NCBI GenBank assembly: GCA_019313025.1 | Contig: JAFDCA010000266.1 | Coordinates: 1 to 6,019, forward strand | Reading direction: 5' to 3' | Length of the DNA stretch: 6,019 nt | Source: Deltaproteobacteria bacterium | GTDB lineage: Bacteria > Desulfobacterota > Desulfobacteria > Desulfobacterales > UBA11574 | Shown: positions 5,243 through 6,019 of the stretch, piece by piece | Position numbering within the stretch: the stretch's first letter is position 1 | Layout: each line of letters begins with the position of its first letter | Notes under the pieces: model-generated | The model's input: only the letters and a program-made list of their open reading frames with translations | Told to the model about the DNA's origin: nothing | Database searches by the model: none | Made by a program: the position numbers and the translations under genes

Positions 5243-6019
5243 GACCTACCCCCTTTATTGCCAGACTCTGGGAACTTTTGATCCAGGTCATTTTCGAAAT
5301 AATATATGCCCAATCCTACTTGTTTTCTTCCGGTTCCTTTTATAGAAGGAGTTACATCTCGATCATGTTCGGAAAGCCAGCGGTCAAGAATTTCGAGCAG
5401 TTGCTGACTTTTTTCTGCACTCAATTTTCGAAAATTATGCACAGCCTCTTCTGGTACATTGTCATAAGAAACTTTGCGCTGGAAAAATGGTTCTTTAAAA
5501 TTTCCACAAATATTATGATCGATCGTATTAATTAAATGGGCAACGTCTGTTCCCAGAATCCTTAGACCTTCTGGCTCATCGAAGGACGGGAGATATGCCC
5601 TGGTTAGCAGTTTAATTCTACCATCTTTTAAATTTTCCACGGCCCCTACATTTTTCAGTTCATCCAAAATCGCACGTGGAGGAACATCGCCGCTAAAAGA
5701 TTTCACCAAATCGCTGAAGGTACCTTTTCCTTTATCAAATTTCAGCGCTCGAGGTTGTCCTTTAGCATCCCTAAATCGCCTATCCCTTATCCAGCCACTA
5801 ATAACGCTTGCAGCGCGGTTGTATCGATCAGTGGACTCAGTATCTACAAGCTGTTGTATCTTTTTTTGCCGACGCACCTCTTTTCTTGAGAGACCTGTGA
5901 TGATCGAAACTCGCGAGTCGGACTGTTTCCTGCCTTGGATTCCGAATTCCTTAATAGCAGCGTCTACGTATATCCATTTTAGTATATCCGCGAAGGTTCT
6001 AAAGGTAATACCATTCCGC
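5239..6019 (-). CDS. DUF6502 family protein, N-terminus beyond right edge
   Basis: The frame is open from the right edge to TGA at 5239, giving 259 visible residues. A GTG at 5877 could be mistaken for the start, but 47 upstream codons read on without a stop and are family-like: RNGITFRTFADILKWIYVDAA, then G-R-K-Q-S-D-S-R-V-S-I-I-T-G-L-S-R-K-E-V, a probable helix-turn-helix. The GTG encodes the valine ending that motif. Further on come YNRAASVISGWIRDRRF, FSDLVKSFSGDVPPRAILDELKNVGAVE (a winged-helix-like segment with a beta hairpin DGRIKLL), and LRILGTDVAHLINTIDHN. These are hallmarks of DUF6502, usually about 270-290 residues, so some 15-30 residues are missing. No signal peptide or membrane segment is seen in the visible part, so it is probably cytoplasmic. 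The C-terminus is polar and ends overlapping the DUF5666 gene by ATGA. A DNA-binding regulatory role is inference from the helix-turn-helix look. Confidence 0.82.
   Translation of the reverse strand, partial: RNGITFRTFADILKWIYVDAAIKEFGIQGRKQSDSRVSIITGLSRKEVRRQKKIQQLVDTESTDRYNRAASVISGWIRDRRFRDAKGQPRALKFDKGKGTFSDLVKSFSGDVPPRAILDELKNVGAVENLKDGRIKLLTRAYLPSFDEPEGLRILGTDVAHLINTIDHNICGNFKEPFFQRKVSYDNVPEEAVHNFRKLSAEKSQQLLEILDRWLSEHDRDVTPSIKGTGRKQVGLGIYYFENDLDQKFPESGNKGGRS

Noticed and set aside
4407..5345. 312-codon open frame on the plus strand opposite the DUF5666 gene
   Set aside because: It is antisense to a gene with clear signal peptide, repeats and ribosome site. Its translation is Ser/Thr/Pro-rich low complexity, as expected for the complement of an acidic, glycine/valine-rich gene.

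Overview
The window most resembles a chromosomal stretch from a Desulfobacterota (former Deltaproteobacteria) bacterium. This is inferred from the combination of a PanP-type decarboxylase, a DUF6502/DUF5666 gene pair, a PEP-CTERM surface protein and AT-rich spacers around moderate-GC genes. No rRNA, tRNA, CRISPR array or intact transposase gene was found. Family names come from recognising sequence patterns, not from database searches.

Layout, left to right. Bases 1-334 are AT-rich non-coding DNA with one small hairpin. Bases 335-459 form a 125-base imperfect palindrome that looks like a MITE or REP-type element. It lies directly against a good sigma-70-like promoter (466-494), which drives the only convincing plus-strand gene, a 545-residue PLP-dependent decarboxylase of the PanP type (523-2160). 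That enzyme is expected to make beta-alanine from aspartate for pantothenate and CoA synthesis. Bases 2161-2642 are AT-rich with no convincing gene.

Everything from about 2643 to the right edge is read on the minus strand, so the two halves of the window converge. In transcription order, this side starts with a DUF6502 protein that enters from the right edge without its N-terminus. Its stop overlaps the start of a 493-residue DUF5666-repeat lipoprotein by four bases. A strong hairpin (3703-3728) follows. Next is an 82-residue protein with both a lipoprotein signal and a PEP-CTERM tail, behind a near-perfect Shine-Dalgarno. After it come a doubtful 42-codon ORF, a 79-residue zinc-ribbon protein, a truncated PilZ-like ORF, a 31-codon ORF with a good Shine-Dalgarno, and a terminator at 2643-2680.

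How the genes may work together (inference): the DUF6502 protein looks like a small DNA-binding or adaptor protein co-translated with an exported beta-rich lipoprotein. The neighbouring PEP-CTERM mini-lipoprotein is also predicted to be envelope-associated, so the minus-strand block looks like a cell-envelope locus. The small ORFs at 2739-2971 look like decaying genes or gene fragments. The panP-like gene appears to be an independent metabolic unit.
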